This document shows, in pieces, positions 46,513 through 59,265 of a DNA stretch of 64,000 nt. The notes under the pieces were generated by a model. That model did no database searches. It was not told where the DNA came from and worked only from the letters and a program-made list of their open reading frames with translations. Each line of letters opens with the position of its first letter. Position 1 is the first letter of the stretch. Source of the DNA: Diphasiastrum complanatum (Eukaryota; Streptophyta; Lycopodiopsida; Lycopodiales; Lycopodiaceae); the NCBI GenBank assembly GCA_029204225.1, contig CM055095.1, positions 38,618,141 through 38,682,140 on the forward strand, read 5' to 3'. The translations under genes and the position numbers were made by a program.

Positions 46513-47480
46513 AAGAGAGATCCAGATTGGTGATGGCACATTACGAAAAGCTATTCAGCTAAATCATCACCACTAGATCTAGGAAGATCAAGCCAAATCA
46601 CGCTAGATCCATCAAGATTTGGCCAGATTTGGCACGATCGGAAACAAGTATCCATCAGAATTTCAAGAGAACTACCAACAGTTAGATCAAGCCTGGATGA
46701 AATTGATTACCACTTTACAAAAGTTAAAAATCAGAAAATCTCAAGATCTCGTCAAAAAACACTCTAAAAGAGCACTTTTTTCATGATTTTTTGAGATCCC
46801 CTAGGAGATAGCTCTTGAAACTTGGACAGTCACCAGATATGACCCAAATGCATCCATGAAAATCTTTGTGAGAGTTCCTGATGGAGGAATCACCATTTTT
46901 TAGTGTGTGCGAGGGTTCTCAGAAGCTGAATTTTCAGAACCCTCGCAGAGCATCAACATCATCTTACCAACCCTCGCAAGGTGCCTAAATGGAATCAGAG
47001 CAGTGAAATTAGCCTGCCTACATGGTCTAATCTTGAAAATCCAATCACAAGAACAAGTTGTGTGAGAGATCACTTCCTGTAAGAGTTGAACCCTCGTAGA
47101 CAGCCTAAACCCTCGCAGAACCTTCGCATTGTAGTCAAATCACCTTCTGAACTCTCGCAGACTTCCTTGAGGTCTTAGAATTTTGTGAAGAGGTGCCTGC
47201 CAAAATTTGGGTGGAAGTGAACAAGGGAAAGTGCATTTTACCTAATACGCACTCTAAATTCCGCTATATAAGGGCTGAATTCGAGTCATTTGTCACCTTT
47301 GCTAGTGAAGCTCTATCGAAATTACAAGCTATCATTTACTCATAATGAACACCGATCTGCGTTCTAAAGTACAATACTTGTCATCCAACACTCATAATTT
47401 ACAGTTTTTGTCGTCTCCACACCTTTTTACCTTTTCCACCGTTTTTCCTACTTTTTTGAGCTCTAATCATCACTGCTAAC
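46513..47480 (+). other. Gypsy-B non-coding region between integrase and ORF3
   Basis: No open frame of note. It is collinear with the inverted region 54,830-55,768. It contains five exact or near copies of AACCCTCGCA / TGCGAGGGTT (46,908; 46,938; 46,969; 47,108; variants near 47,090 and 47,155). Just before ORF3 lies a pyrimidine-rich run (CACACCTTTTTACC, CTACTTTTTTGAGC). It probably holds the promoter or splice signals for ORF3, but none can be proven. Confidence 0.65.
46908..46947 (+). other. Perfect 12-bp hairpin (TGCGAGGGTTCT stem)
   Basis: Arms 46,908-46,919 and 46,936-46,947 are perfect reverse complements with a 16-nt loop. The counterpart at 55,377-55,416 keeps a 10-bp stem. Conservation between two diverged copies suggests a functional RNA or DNA structure. 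Confidence 0.8.
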
Positions 47481-48536
47481 ATGGCCTCCTCATCCTCTGA
47501 AGACACTGGCACCAAACAGATGATCCAACATGAAATCTCCGATGCCACACAGATTTGGCCCTTACCCTCTGACGCTCTGATCCAACCACGATTGCAGACA
47601 GTCGGCCCACTTCTAGAGGCAAAGGGTTTTTACCTGGCATTTTTCCATTTTGAGATTAACATGGGCCTCGCCCTTCACGCTTATGCCACCTGGGATGAGG
47701 AAAAGACTTGCTTCCACTTCATGTACCAAGGTACCACGTACAAGGTCAGGATTAACTAAGACTCGATGGTCACCATTGGCATTATGTCCATGGATTGTCA
47801 ACCCATCTCCCATCACCACGCCAAAACTCTGATTAAACTGTTCGTCATCCAAACCACACCAGAAATTCCAATCTAGACTAACAATGGTTACTTGATAGAT
47901 GCTATCACGGAACCCGTCATTCAGGTGGCTGTGCATCTGTTGAATAACTTTCTGGTTATTCCAAAATTTTGCAAGGATAGAATCCAATCTAAGCTGTTGA
48001 GTTAGATAGTGGAATCCTTTCTGAAATTCCCTGGCCCCTCAGTTGTGTCATATAACTGGCATAGCTTTCTTATTCGTGAACTAACCAGCTCCATCAACCC
48101 CAACACCCATGAGCGTATTGCAGCAGGCCGCATGTTGTGTAACTTTGCTTGTGCACTTCTCGAGGTGAAAGTGCACGATTTCCAATGATCATCCCTTTTG
48201 TCCACCCAAGTGCCACACACTAACCTTTATCCACCATCCCAAGCATCCACCTCCTCCCAACCTGCAATTATTAACACAACAGCCAGCAAACAAATGCATG
48301 GCGTTGCCTCTACATCTCATTTCCACCTGCTACCTAAAGACGTGCCTCCACGACCACACTAACCACTCCATCAACCAACGCAACTTCTTCCGTGCAACCC
48401 CCCACTCCGATCTCTGTTGTCTCTACCTCTCTTCATATTTCATCCACAACTGCTTCTGTGTCCATCCATGTTTCCTTTGTTGATACCACTCCTATCTCTG
48501 TTCCATTATCCACTACTTCGTCCATCACCATCGCAT
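47481..48536 (+). pseudogene. Gypsy-B ORF3, N-terminal half
   Basis: Starts MASSSSEDTGTKQMIQHEIS at ATG 47,481. A globular segment (EAKGFYLAFFHFEINMGLAL, then TYKVRIN) follows, with stops at 47,757, 47,873 and 48,001. Next come KFPGPSVVSYNWHSFLIREL and ERIAAGRMLCNFACALLEV, then a Ser/Thr/Pro-rich tail ending at 48,536 at the Copia-E insertion. It occupies the position after integrase where Athila-type elements carry an env-like or other extra ORF. I see no signal peptide or clear membrane span and recognise no domain. Confidence 0.75.
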
Positions 48537-48795
48537 TGTCAACAATCAGAAATGCAACATCAAGCATTCAACAATCACCAAGTAGGGAGACGGAAGAAGA
48601 ACACGCAATATCACTCTATCACACTACCTCATACTGAATGTTGAAATGTACATATAAACCCTGAACCTTGATAGAGAAGGAAAATCTAGGAGTAGACTAC
48701 TAGACTATCCTATAGCTAGTTACAACTAGTAATAAAGTACATCATAAACAGTAACTAGGAAGTGTAACAATGAAGTTTATCATTGATTTCTAACA
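48537..48795 (-). repeat. Copia-E 3' LTR (inverted)
   Basis: Minus strand TGTTAGAAATC to TTGTTGACA, 259 bp. The purine tract ATTGAGGGAGAG precedes it on the minus strand. The flank outside the element is CGCAT (48,532-48,536), the reverse complement of ATGCG beside the 5' LTR at 37,736. Confidence 0.94.
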
Positions 48796-49285
48796 CTCTC
48801 CCTCAATGATAAAATTACATTCTTCTATTCCTAGTAGAGTATGAAACTTTTCAAATTTACATCTACCTAATGACTTAGTAAAAGTATTTGCCACTTGATC
48901 TTCAGATTTACAGAAAACCAGATCAATGGCTCCATCAAGAATTTTCTCTCAAACAAAATGATAATGTATTTCAATGTGCTTGGTTCGAGCATGTAAAACT
49001 GGATTTTTGGCAAGGTAAATGCAGCTTTGATTGTCGCAAGATATAGTACTCACATCCACCTATGGTTGACCTAGATCCACAAGCAATCTTCGTAACCATA
49101 CCGCTTCTTGTGCAGCATTACTGAGTGTCCGATATTCAGCTTCCGTCGAGGATAAGACTATTGTAGGTTGCTTTTTGCTGCTCCATGAAACTGCAGCTAT
49201 ACCATAACTGAATGTGTGACCACTGGTAGACCTTCTGTCAACACCAACAACATAAGAAATATCAAGTCGTGTGTGTGTCAAATAA
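48796..49285 (-). pseudogene. Copia-E RNase H, C-terminal part
   Basis: Minus strand: LTHTRLDISYVVG, RRSTSGHTFSYG, WSSKKQPTIVLSSTEAEYRT and, after a stop, CDNQSCIYLAKNPVLHARTK, then FTKSLGRCKFEKFHTLLG. This is the normal end of a Copia polyprotein. Upstream RT is missing: at about 49,285 the sequence switches to a LINE on the other strand. Confidence 0.9.
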
Positions 49286-50465
49286 ATTCTTTGTCTTCTC
49301 AGTTCCTTTCTGGCTTTTGCCCTCTCTTGGCGGATTGCATTGCTCATGTGGATAGCGGTTCTTTGCCTTTCCAGCACCTCCTCATCACTGCACAAGGCTC
49401 CTCCCCCTCTCTGCCCAAGCTTGACTTCCTCCTTTTGAGCAACTCCTCAATTTGTGTTCAGATCACCTGCAAGAGACCCTCTTGGAGCGCATGCACAAGC
49501 ATACCCTTTCCAGCATGCTCTCTGAGGCTCCTTTGGTGTTGCATCGAGCTCGGCTTCTTTCTTGTGCGGGTACTGGTGCCGGGGCTTGGTTGTCAGCTCA
49601 GCCTATTATTCCTTCCTTCCGGTTGTCTTCGGCCATCTTCACCACTGCTCTTCGTTTCGCTTGGGGCTTCCTCATCGTTCGGTCTTGGGTCTCTCCAGGT
49701 GTGTTTGTGGTCACCCTATTGATGCTCTTGCTATCCACTTCCTCCGCTGTCCTTCTGGGAGTGAGCACACAGCTACACATGATGTTGTCAGAGATGCAGG
49801 CCGTTATAGCAAGAGATGGAGGATTCCATGTCCTCAGAGAGCAGTCTCATGTACTTCCTTCTTCCGCGTCCCACTCTTCCCGCAGGTGTGTTGACATTGT
49901 CCTCTCTTGACATTGTACTTTGACAGATGTTGTTGTTGTTGATCCCACGCGTGGTGACCTATTGCCTCGCCTTGCCTTCACACCAGGAGAAGCGGCAGAC
50001 GTGGCAGCACAAGAGAAGAAAAAAAACTACTCCGACAGGCACTCCACTGATGCTTTCCTTCCCTTGGCTATTGAGACTTATGGCACCTTGCATCGATGCT
50101 TTGAGAATTTTTTTCGCATGTGTTCTCATCAGGCGGCAAAGCATGAAGGTATTCTTTGTTCTATTCTCGTGGCTTCTTTCAAACAATGTGTTTCCATTGC
50201 CCTGCAACGTGCTCAGGCCCTATCTATTTTGCAACGGGTGACGGTGGCTGGGGCTGCTACATCTCATCTCCTTTCATTAGCCGACTCACCACCTCTTCAC
50301 TTTTCTGATCTATTGCAGTCAATTGGCAAACTCCCATGGACATCATCATAGTTGGAAGCTTTGCTCTTGTTTGAGTCTACTTTTGTATAAACTTCCCCTT
50401 TGGGGTGTATATATCTTTTTCATCAATGTACCTACTACTTTTTCCTATGAATAAATGCACCAGGG

Positions 50466-50468
<3 letters not shown>
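49286..50468 (+). pseudogene. LINE ORF2 C-terminal end and 3' UTR
   Basis: Segments typical of the region behind RT in plant and algal non-LTR elements: AGAWLSAQPIIPSFRLSS, then TALRFAWGF, then (after a frameshift) the zinc motif RCVCGHPIDALAIHFLRC (C-x-C-x8-H-x4-C) with HTATHDVVRDAG, then back in frame REQSHVLPSSASHSSRRCVD, VVVDPTRGDLLPRLAF and FLPLAIETYGTLHRCFENF. One TGA near 49,908. It ends about 50,350. The 3' UTR has CCTATGAATAAATGCACC and passes into a GA repeat. It is 5'-truncated, as is usual for LINE insertions. Confidence 0.82.

Positions 50469-50515
<47 letters not shown>
50469..50515. repeat. (GA)n microsatellite, LINE tail
   Basis: About 23 GA units directly after the LINE 3' UTR. 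Its position suggests it is the element's simple-sequence 3' tail. Confidence 0.9.
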
Positions 50516-52479
<1,964 letters not shown>

Positions 52480-52870
52480 TGTCATCACCATCCCTGATCT
52501 ATTTCACTGTGGTGGCCAATACTCGTGCAATCGGCTACTGTCGAAAGGTGTCCATCTAACTTCTTGAGGTTCACGGCTCCATGGCTGAGATCTTCTTGAC
52601 TCAGAACGGGCCTTTGTCAGTAAACTTCAACTTTCCTTTGATCGCCTTGGTCTTATACATGAGGACCAGATCTCTAGATCGAAGATCTTTCTTGTGCAAC
52701 CAACGATCATGCCATGCTTTGCGTCATTCTTTCTCAGGTACCCATGCATCTATAGTTAGTAAGCACATCTCACAAAGATTATGCATTGCTTCATGGCGTG
52801 ATTGTACGGATCTGGATTCATCAAGACATTGCGTTGTGACAATTCTCAATGAGGGTACCAAAAACTCCAC
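52480..52870 (-). pseudogene. Gypsy-B integrase C-terminal fragment
   Basis: Minus strand from 52,870: PVEFLVPSLRIVTTQCLDES, then RSRDLVLMYKTKAIKGKLKF and a degraded end matching NGSWLHKYW of 46,490. It corresponds to 46,145-46,512. At 52,870 it meets the 3' end of Copia-A in plus orientation without a transition, so this junction is a rearrangement breakpoint. Confidence 0.82.
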
Positions 52871-53870
52871 TGGTGCACACATGAAGTTTTGTGCAGAACT
52901 AAGTTTAAAGGTCAAGGCATTCATGGATTCAGATTAAGGGAGAGTGTTGGATTATTCTCTCACTAATCGACTAATCGACAATTTAATCTTCATCCAACTT
53001 TTATCTAGACCTGCAGTTTTTGTCGTGTTTCTACACAGTCTGCATAACTACTCGAAACGACTCACAGTGACAATTTACGTTCATTTTTGCAGATTGGTTG
53101 TTTGCGACCAAAGCCACCGACTTGCATTAATGCATCAGCAAGTAGGTTTTGAGAAGTCCTAACTGGATGGATGCCAACACATCACAGCCAATTGGATGAA
53201 CGCTTTTGACAACCTAATTGCTTAGTATAAATAGCTACTCATATTTCAACGTCATAAAAATTATTAAGCATTAGAACATGATCAACATCTTGTGATCAAG
53301 TATTGAATAGTTAGCTCTCTCTCTCTCTCTCAAGCCTTCGAGCTTGAACACTCCCAAGCATTCTAGCTCACTTTTTAGAGTTGTTTAGACATTGCTATTG
53401 CGCTTACTGCTTATCAACATTGCGCTTAATTCAGACTTACATTTTAGTCGCTCAGAAATAGCTTAGAGTATGTGGCTTTGATCCACAATTTGTTGTACTC
53501 ATTTACATTTGTTTCACTTCAATACTGAATCAATACTATCTCTTATTGCGTTCAGCTTCGTCTCAGAATGTATGCATTTCCATAGTTCTTCGCGACTAAT
53601 TATTTGTCTGATGTTTCGATGCTTAATTTTTGGCTACGTAATCATTGTAGTACTAATGATTTCAAAGTTAGTTGCTATAAGATCGAACATGATTTCTATC
53701 ACTATTGTTTTGTTTGAAATTGATACGCGTAGTCATGCATGAAGAAAGAGGAAGATAGTTTATTCCGCTGTGCACAATAAGTTTTAATTCTTGTCGTTCA
53801 AATTCTTTTCATTTGAGTATGTTTCTTTTCGAGTTCGACCTATCTTTCACACACCTCTTTCCAATAGTTT
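52871..53870 (+). repeat. Copia-A 3' end and LTR
   Basis: 52,871-52,944 matches the tail of Copia-A pol (KFCAELSLKVKAFMDSD, then AGATTAAGGGAGAG). The LTR starts TGTTGGATTATTC at 52,945 and runs to about 53,870. It ends with TTATTCCGCTGTGCACAA and following sequence, also present at 1,500. A CT repeat lies near 53,320. The right end is approximate, and no primer site or target duplication is seen. Confidence 0.8.
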
Positions 53871-53879
53871 GCACAATTA

Positions 53880-54200
53880 TCCATACCCGCATACAGTAAT
53901 AGAGTAGAATATGTAGATAGAGGAGACTATGGAGTTCTTGAGATTAGTGCCATTATAGGTGGCCAAACTATTAATAAAATACTAGTTGATTCAGGATCAA
54001 GTATAAACTTAATGATTGAGTTAAGAAATATTAATGTAAATATAGAAACAAAGACTTTCATGATAATTTTTTTTGCTATAAACCCAACTGATACGCCACC
54101 ATATTCTATATTATTTGGTAGACCATGGTTATACCAAGCGGATGCTATTATAAATTGGTCAACCAAGCAAATATTTTTTTTCACGACTACTGATGGCTAG
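53880..54200 (+). pseudogene. Gypsy aspartic protease fragment (family J?)
   Basis: About 105 codons in one frame: YGVLEISAIIGGQTINKIL, then VDSGSSINLM (catalytic D-S-G), then SILFGRPWLYQADAIINWST, ending at a TAG at 54,198. A run of T in the middle probably hides a small indel. Codon use is AT-rich as in the gag at 23,270. The interval 54,201-54,433 has no gene. Confidence 0.75.
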
Positions 54201-54433
54201 TCCAGTTGGAAAAAGCCGATTCATACATGTTTTGTTACCATTCCAAAGGTTTTTTGTTTATTAAGTGTTACCAAAATTCTCAAAATTTGCGACACTTTTG
54301 TATTCATTGTTCCATGTCAGTAACAGTTCTTGCGAACTGCGAAATTGCTGACACTTTTGTGTTTTGTTTCATTTTTACAAGGGCCACAATTATGTTTTTC
54401 CATAAAATGTAACAATTTATTTTGCATCTATCA

Positions 54434-54829
54434 GGTAACCATTGTTAGTCTGGATTGGGATTTCTGGTGCAATTTTCGGTGACGAAAGGTTTGATCAAGG
54501 TTTTTGCCTAACGATGGGAGATGGGCTGACGGTCACCGGACATAATGCCAATGGTGACTATAGAGTTTGCGTTAATCCTGACCTTGTACATGGTACCTTG
54601 GTACAAGAAGTGGAAGCGTGTCTTCTGCACTTCCTAGGTGGCGTAAGCGTGAAGGGCGAGGCCCATGTTAATCTCAGAATGGAAAAATGTCGAGAAAAAT
54701 CCCATTGCCTCAAGAAATGGGCCGGCTATCTGTAGCCATGGTTGGATCAGAGCGTTAGAGGGTGGCCTCAGAGATTTCACGCTGGATCACCTTTTTGGTG
54801 CTAGAGTCTTCAGAGGATGAGGAGGCCAT
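54434..54829 (-). pseudogene. Gypsy-B ORF3 N-terminal fragment (minus copy)
   Basis: ATG at 54,829 on the minus strand begins MASSSSED as at 47,481, and the sequence stays collinear to about 47,885 of that copy. The frame is more damaged. It ends at 54,434. Confidence 0.75.
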
Positions 54830-55768
54830 GTTAGCAGTGATAGTTAGAGGACAAAAAAGCAGGAAAAACGGTGAAAAAGGTAAAGAGGTGTGGAAACGAC
54901 AAAAAATTGTGAATAACGAGTGTTGGATGGCAAGAATTGTAGTTCAGAGTGTAGATCTATATTCATTATGAGCAGATGATAGTTGGTAGGAAGTTTGGTC
55001 GCAAACAGAGAACTTGGAAATTTCAGTGTAAATTTCAACAAAGCTTCACCAGCAAAGGTGACAAATGACTCAAATTCAGCCCTTGTATAGCAGAATTTAA
55101 AGTGCGTACTAGGTGAAATACACAGTTCCACCCAAATTTTGGCAGGGACCTTCCTCACAAAATTCTAAGACCTCAAGGAAGTCTGCGAGAGTTCAGAAGG
55201 TGATTTGACTGCCATGCGAAGGTTCTGCGAGGGTTCAACTCTCGCAGAAAGTCATCTCTTGCACAACATATTTCTGTGATTGTATTTTCAAGATCAGACC
55301 ATGTAGGCAGGCTAATTTCACTACTCTGATTCCATTTAGGCACCTTGCGAGGGTTGGTAGGATGATCTTGATGCTCTGCGAGGGTTTTGAAGATTCAGCT
55401 TCTAGGAACCCTCGCACACACTAAAAAATGATGATTCCTCCATCAAAAACTCTTGCAAAGATTTTTATGGATGCATCTAGGTCAGATCTAGTGACTGTCC
55501 AAGTTTCAAGAGCTATCTCCCAGGGGATCTCCAAAAATCATTAAAAAAGTGCTCTTTTAGAGTGTTTTTTGACGAGATCTTGAGATTTTCTGATTTTTAA
55601 CTTTTGCAATCTGGTAATCAGCTTCATCCATGCTGGATCTGACTGTTGATAGTTCTCTGGAAGTTTTCATGGACTTCTGGTAACAGATCCATCAATTTTT
55701 GGTGAATTTCGTCCTTAATTTGCCATAGTTACGGAGATTGAGGTCTCTAATCTACAAATTTAGGGGGC
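54830..55768 (-). other. Gypsy-B non-coding region between integrase and ORF3 (minus copy)
   Basis: Counterpart of 46,513-47,480. It contains TGCGAGGGTT at 55,226, 55,346 and 55,377 and AACCCTCGCA at 55,407, with the hairpin formed by the last two. It begins where integrase has lost its C-terminal part by deletion. Confidence 0.7.
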
Positions 55769-57627
55769 TTATTGGCATAATCTGATAACTTGCTTCCTCC
55801 TTGATCCCATTTGGAAGCGCACAATGATATTTTCATAAAGAAACTTGGCAGTGGTCCTAGCATCAGCTACTCTTACTTCCTTGGCTTCGACCCACTTGGT
55901 GAGATAGTCTGTGGCTATGATTATGTATCGAGCTTGGGAACTCCTTGCTGCACGGTGAATTGGACCGATGTAATCCAATCCCCACTTTTCAAATGGTGTT
56001 TGGGCTAAGACTGGATGCAGTAGGTCATAATTCAATCTTGTTGGTCTCCTCGCCCTTTGGCACACATAATACTTTTTCAAGTATTCCTCCGTATCCTTAT
56101 GAATCGTTGGCCACCAACATCCTGACTGTAGGATCTTGCGAACTGTTATGTCAGATGCAAAATGGCCTCCACCCATGCCTTCATGTGAAAGCGAAGTGAT
56201 CTGGGTGGCCTCATGAGGGAGAATACACTGCCGAAGAATTCTATCTGGACTCTTCAATACAATTGGCCGACAATCAGCTGATAAGGTCTAGCCTTCAATA
56301 TCAATTTTCGTTGTTCCGTCTTTGTTATTGACTTGTCTGGTTGGCCTCGCATTAAATATTCAACAATGTCGGCAGCCCATTCTAGTACTGTGTCCACGTA
56401 AAATAAGATAGCATCGGCCAACTCATTGTCGGGTTGGGTTGCAATCTCCTTTCCCTTGATTCGTGACACATGATCTACCATGTAATGTTGTTTTCCCTTG
56501 CAAACTACTATCCGAAACTCAAATTTCAACAACAGAAGTAGCCATCTGGTGATTTTTCCGGTGTTGCAAGTTTTGTTAACGAGATAGAACAAGGGTTGAT
56601 GGTCCGTATAAAAAGCGAAATGTGTGGCCATCAGGTAGTGCCAAAATTTCTTAACCGCATAGATCATTGTCAATGCTTCTCGTTCCGTGGTAGAATAATT
56701 CATTTCTGTATCACTGAGCTGTCGGCTTGCAAATTGGATTGGAAAATCCTTTTTGTGTTCACCTGGCTGGGTTAAGACTGCTCCAACTGCATACTTTGAT
56801 GCATCTGTATACACATGAAACTCTATTGACATTGGTGCTGAAACCAATGCATCCTTAAGCTTTTAGAAAGCCTTAGGGCTTCCTCGTTCCAATGTGGATC
56901 CATTGTGAGCTTGTAAATTAGTCAGGCTAACTCCGCAAAATCAAGAATGAAGATCCTATAATAGTTAGCATGACCCATAAAGATGTAAACTTCGCGGATC
57001 AGGCCCGATGGTGGTAGAACAACAATGATCCTGATCTTTGATAGATCTTTGGTGATCTCGTGTCTTGACACTATATGGTCGAGAATCAAGTCGTGTGTCA
57101 TCCAGAATTGACATTTTTCTGGATTCCTAAAGATCTGGAAGTCACAGCATATTTGTAACACTTTCTCCAAATTGGATAAGTGTTCTGAGTCTGGTCCATG
57201 CATGCACAGATCATCCAAGATAATTTCTAGAATTTTTGCAAATAATCCTTGAATGCCACCTGCATGACTCATTGGAAGGTGCTTGGGGCATTGGAAAGTC
57301 TGAATGGCATCACTTTATAGGCATAGATTCTCCATTACATGGCAAATGTTGTCTTGTGTTGGTCTTAGGGGCTATCTTCACCTGTTTGTAGCCGCTGAAG
57401 CCATCTAGAAAACTATAGGCTTCGGAGCTAGCTACTTTGTCGAGGGCACTTTCCGTAAATGGTAAAGGATAATGATCCTTTTTGGTGACTGCATTTAGCA
57501 CCTTTAGATTTTCACAAATCCTCATTTTGCCGTTCTTCTTGGGTACTATAACTATTGGCGATACCCATTCCGTGTGTTTAATTTCATAGATGAAATCTGC
57601 ATCCATCAGCTTTTGCAAGTGTTGTCG
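55769..57627 (-). pseudogene. Gypsy-B RT, RNase H and truncated integrase (minus copy)
   Basis: Minus strand order RT, RNase H, integrase. RT (57,627-56,922): WVSPIVIVPKKNGKMRIC, SFLDGFSGYKQVKIAP and, after a frameshift, ILDDLCMHGPDSEHLSNLEK (the LDD catalytic pair). RNase H (56,847-56,254) is open for 197 codons: YTDASKYAVGAVLTQPGEH, STTEREALTMIYAVKKFW, FYTDHQPLFYLVNK. Integrase: SHEGMGGGHFASD, YVCQRARRPTR (first Cys of the CxxC pair replaced by Tyr), GLDYIGP, stopping at ENIIVRF, where a deletion removes the second Asp and Glu. The RT N-terminus is cut at 57,627. Confidence 0.92.
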
Positions 57628-58729
57628 GAGCAAATGACAAAATTACACAAACAACAGATGGAGCAACTTACAGCGCAGGTTGACCAGAAACTGAAGGCCT
57701 TACAAGGAACTGTAGCAGTAACTCCACATCAACCGGAACCAACCCAACTGCAGTATCCTTGATGAGAAAATGTATGGTATTCAGTATGCACACAAAACCA
57801 TACAGCGAACGAGTGTCCAGTCCTAAAGCAAAATCTGAGACTGACACATAGATTCTTCCATCTGTGCAATGCAACATCGCACGATACGACATTTTGCTCG
57901 TTTAACCCCAGAGATGTTCAACAGAAGAGAAGTCCCTATAAAACTTCTTATCCTTATCATCAAGGGGCACCTAACGCGGCACCAAGGTACGGTGCACCCA
58001 ATCAACCACAACGCATGGCCTTACCTGCTCCACCAGGGCCAGCCAATCAACAAGTGGCCCATGTAAACCTGACAGCAGCAAAACAAGAATTGCAAATGTC
58101 ACCTCACCCTGAGCAGCAGCAGTGGTACAGACCAGATGAACCATTTATGGAACCTGCCATAAATGAATATGTATCGACCTATGCAGCTGAAACTCAACGT
58201 CAAGGTGGAAGAATGTCCCTACAAAGGACAATATACAACCTCCTATTGGGATTGCGGTTATGGACATTGTTTCAAGAATTGTCCATTTAAACCTGGAACC
58301 AGTGCACCTCTTAACCTCATTGCCATACAGCAATCAGCAGTTCCAATAGGGATGTCATCGAAAGGACGACACGACTACGCTCCTGTGTTAGCTGTTATGA
58401 GAGCACAAGAGAGGAAGGAAGTGGCTCCCTCACCACCACCATCGGTCTTTGACGACCAACCCTCAACTTTAGCGCCATATCCAAATGTGAGAGAAGAGAG
58501 AAGATAGTACCAGAAAATAAGACACTGGGAACAAAAAGCACAAGAGGAGGAAAAAGAGCAAGAAGGAAACAATCCCACAGAACTGTAAAAATTACAGCAA
58601 ATAAGGATCCTAAAACACTTGAAATGATGAGGGAAACAATAGATTATGATTTCATAAGATTAGCACAAGTTGAACCATCAAAATCCATCAAAAATCTATG
58701 CTTGAACCTCACTAAATGGCCCAAATCCT
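57628..58729 (+). pseudogene. Gypsy-B gag with double zinc knuckle
   Basis: Collinear with 7,130-8,060: a glutamine-rich coiled-coil-like start (KLHKQQMEQLTAQVDQKLKA), a proline-rich middle and, after frameshifts, CPYKGQYTTSYWDCGYGHCF, then KNCPFKPG. The next conserved block is VMRAQERKEVAPSPPPSV. The first knuckle's CxxC is degraded. It starts head-to-head with the minus RT at 57,627 and is cut at 58,729 by the Copia-L LTR. Confidence 0.82.
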
Positions 58730-59265
58730 TGAAGAAGGCTTCACACGTGTGAAAGTACGGCCTCCCACAGTCTTAGTACTGTACACCAGACCTACATTCA
58801 ATCCTATAATCATTAGTAATCACAAGTACTCAAACAATTATGAACATAGAGAGCAATTGCACCATTATGAGAGAAAAAACATGAAATTGCTTGATTGATT
58901 TTGGTGAGATATCATCACCTATATATACATGATCCATCACGGTTTTGGGCAGGTATGAGTAGCCCTAAACCTATCCCTAATGCTAATTTTGGTGGATCTT
59001 TCATCCCTACCAATTTAGGGTTGGAATCTTGGAGACCCCTCAACAATGCAAAAATTACCAAAAATAGCTCCTATTTTTTCTCCCTTGTATCTAAGCATAA
59101 TTTGGACTCATTCCAAAGGTTCTAACACTTAGGTCTACTTGAGAACATCCTTATGAATGGAATCCTATGCTATTTGGCACGTGTGACAAGCCACATCATG
59201 ACCATCTAACTATTTACAAGTCATATGACCAAAACTAGTCAAGCTAGAATTGTGAATTTTTAACA
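58730..59265 (-). repeat. Copia-L 3' LTR
   Basis: Minus strand from TGTTAAAAATTCACAATTC (59,265), preceded by GTGAGGAGGAG, to CCTTCTTCA (58,730), about 536 bp. CACACGTGTG lies near 58,742. The inner end is certain and the outer end is chosen by the TG...CA rule. The other LTR lies beyond the window. Confidence 0.8.
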
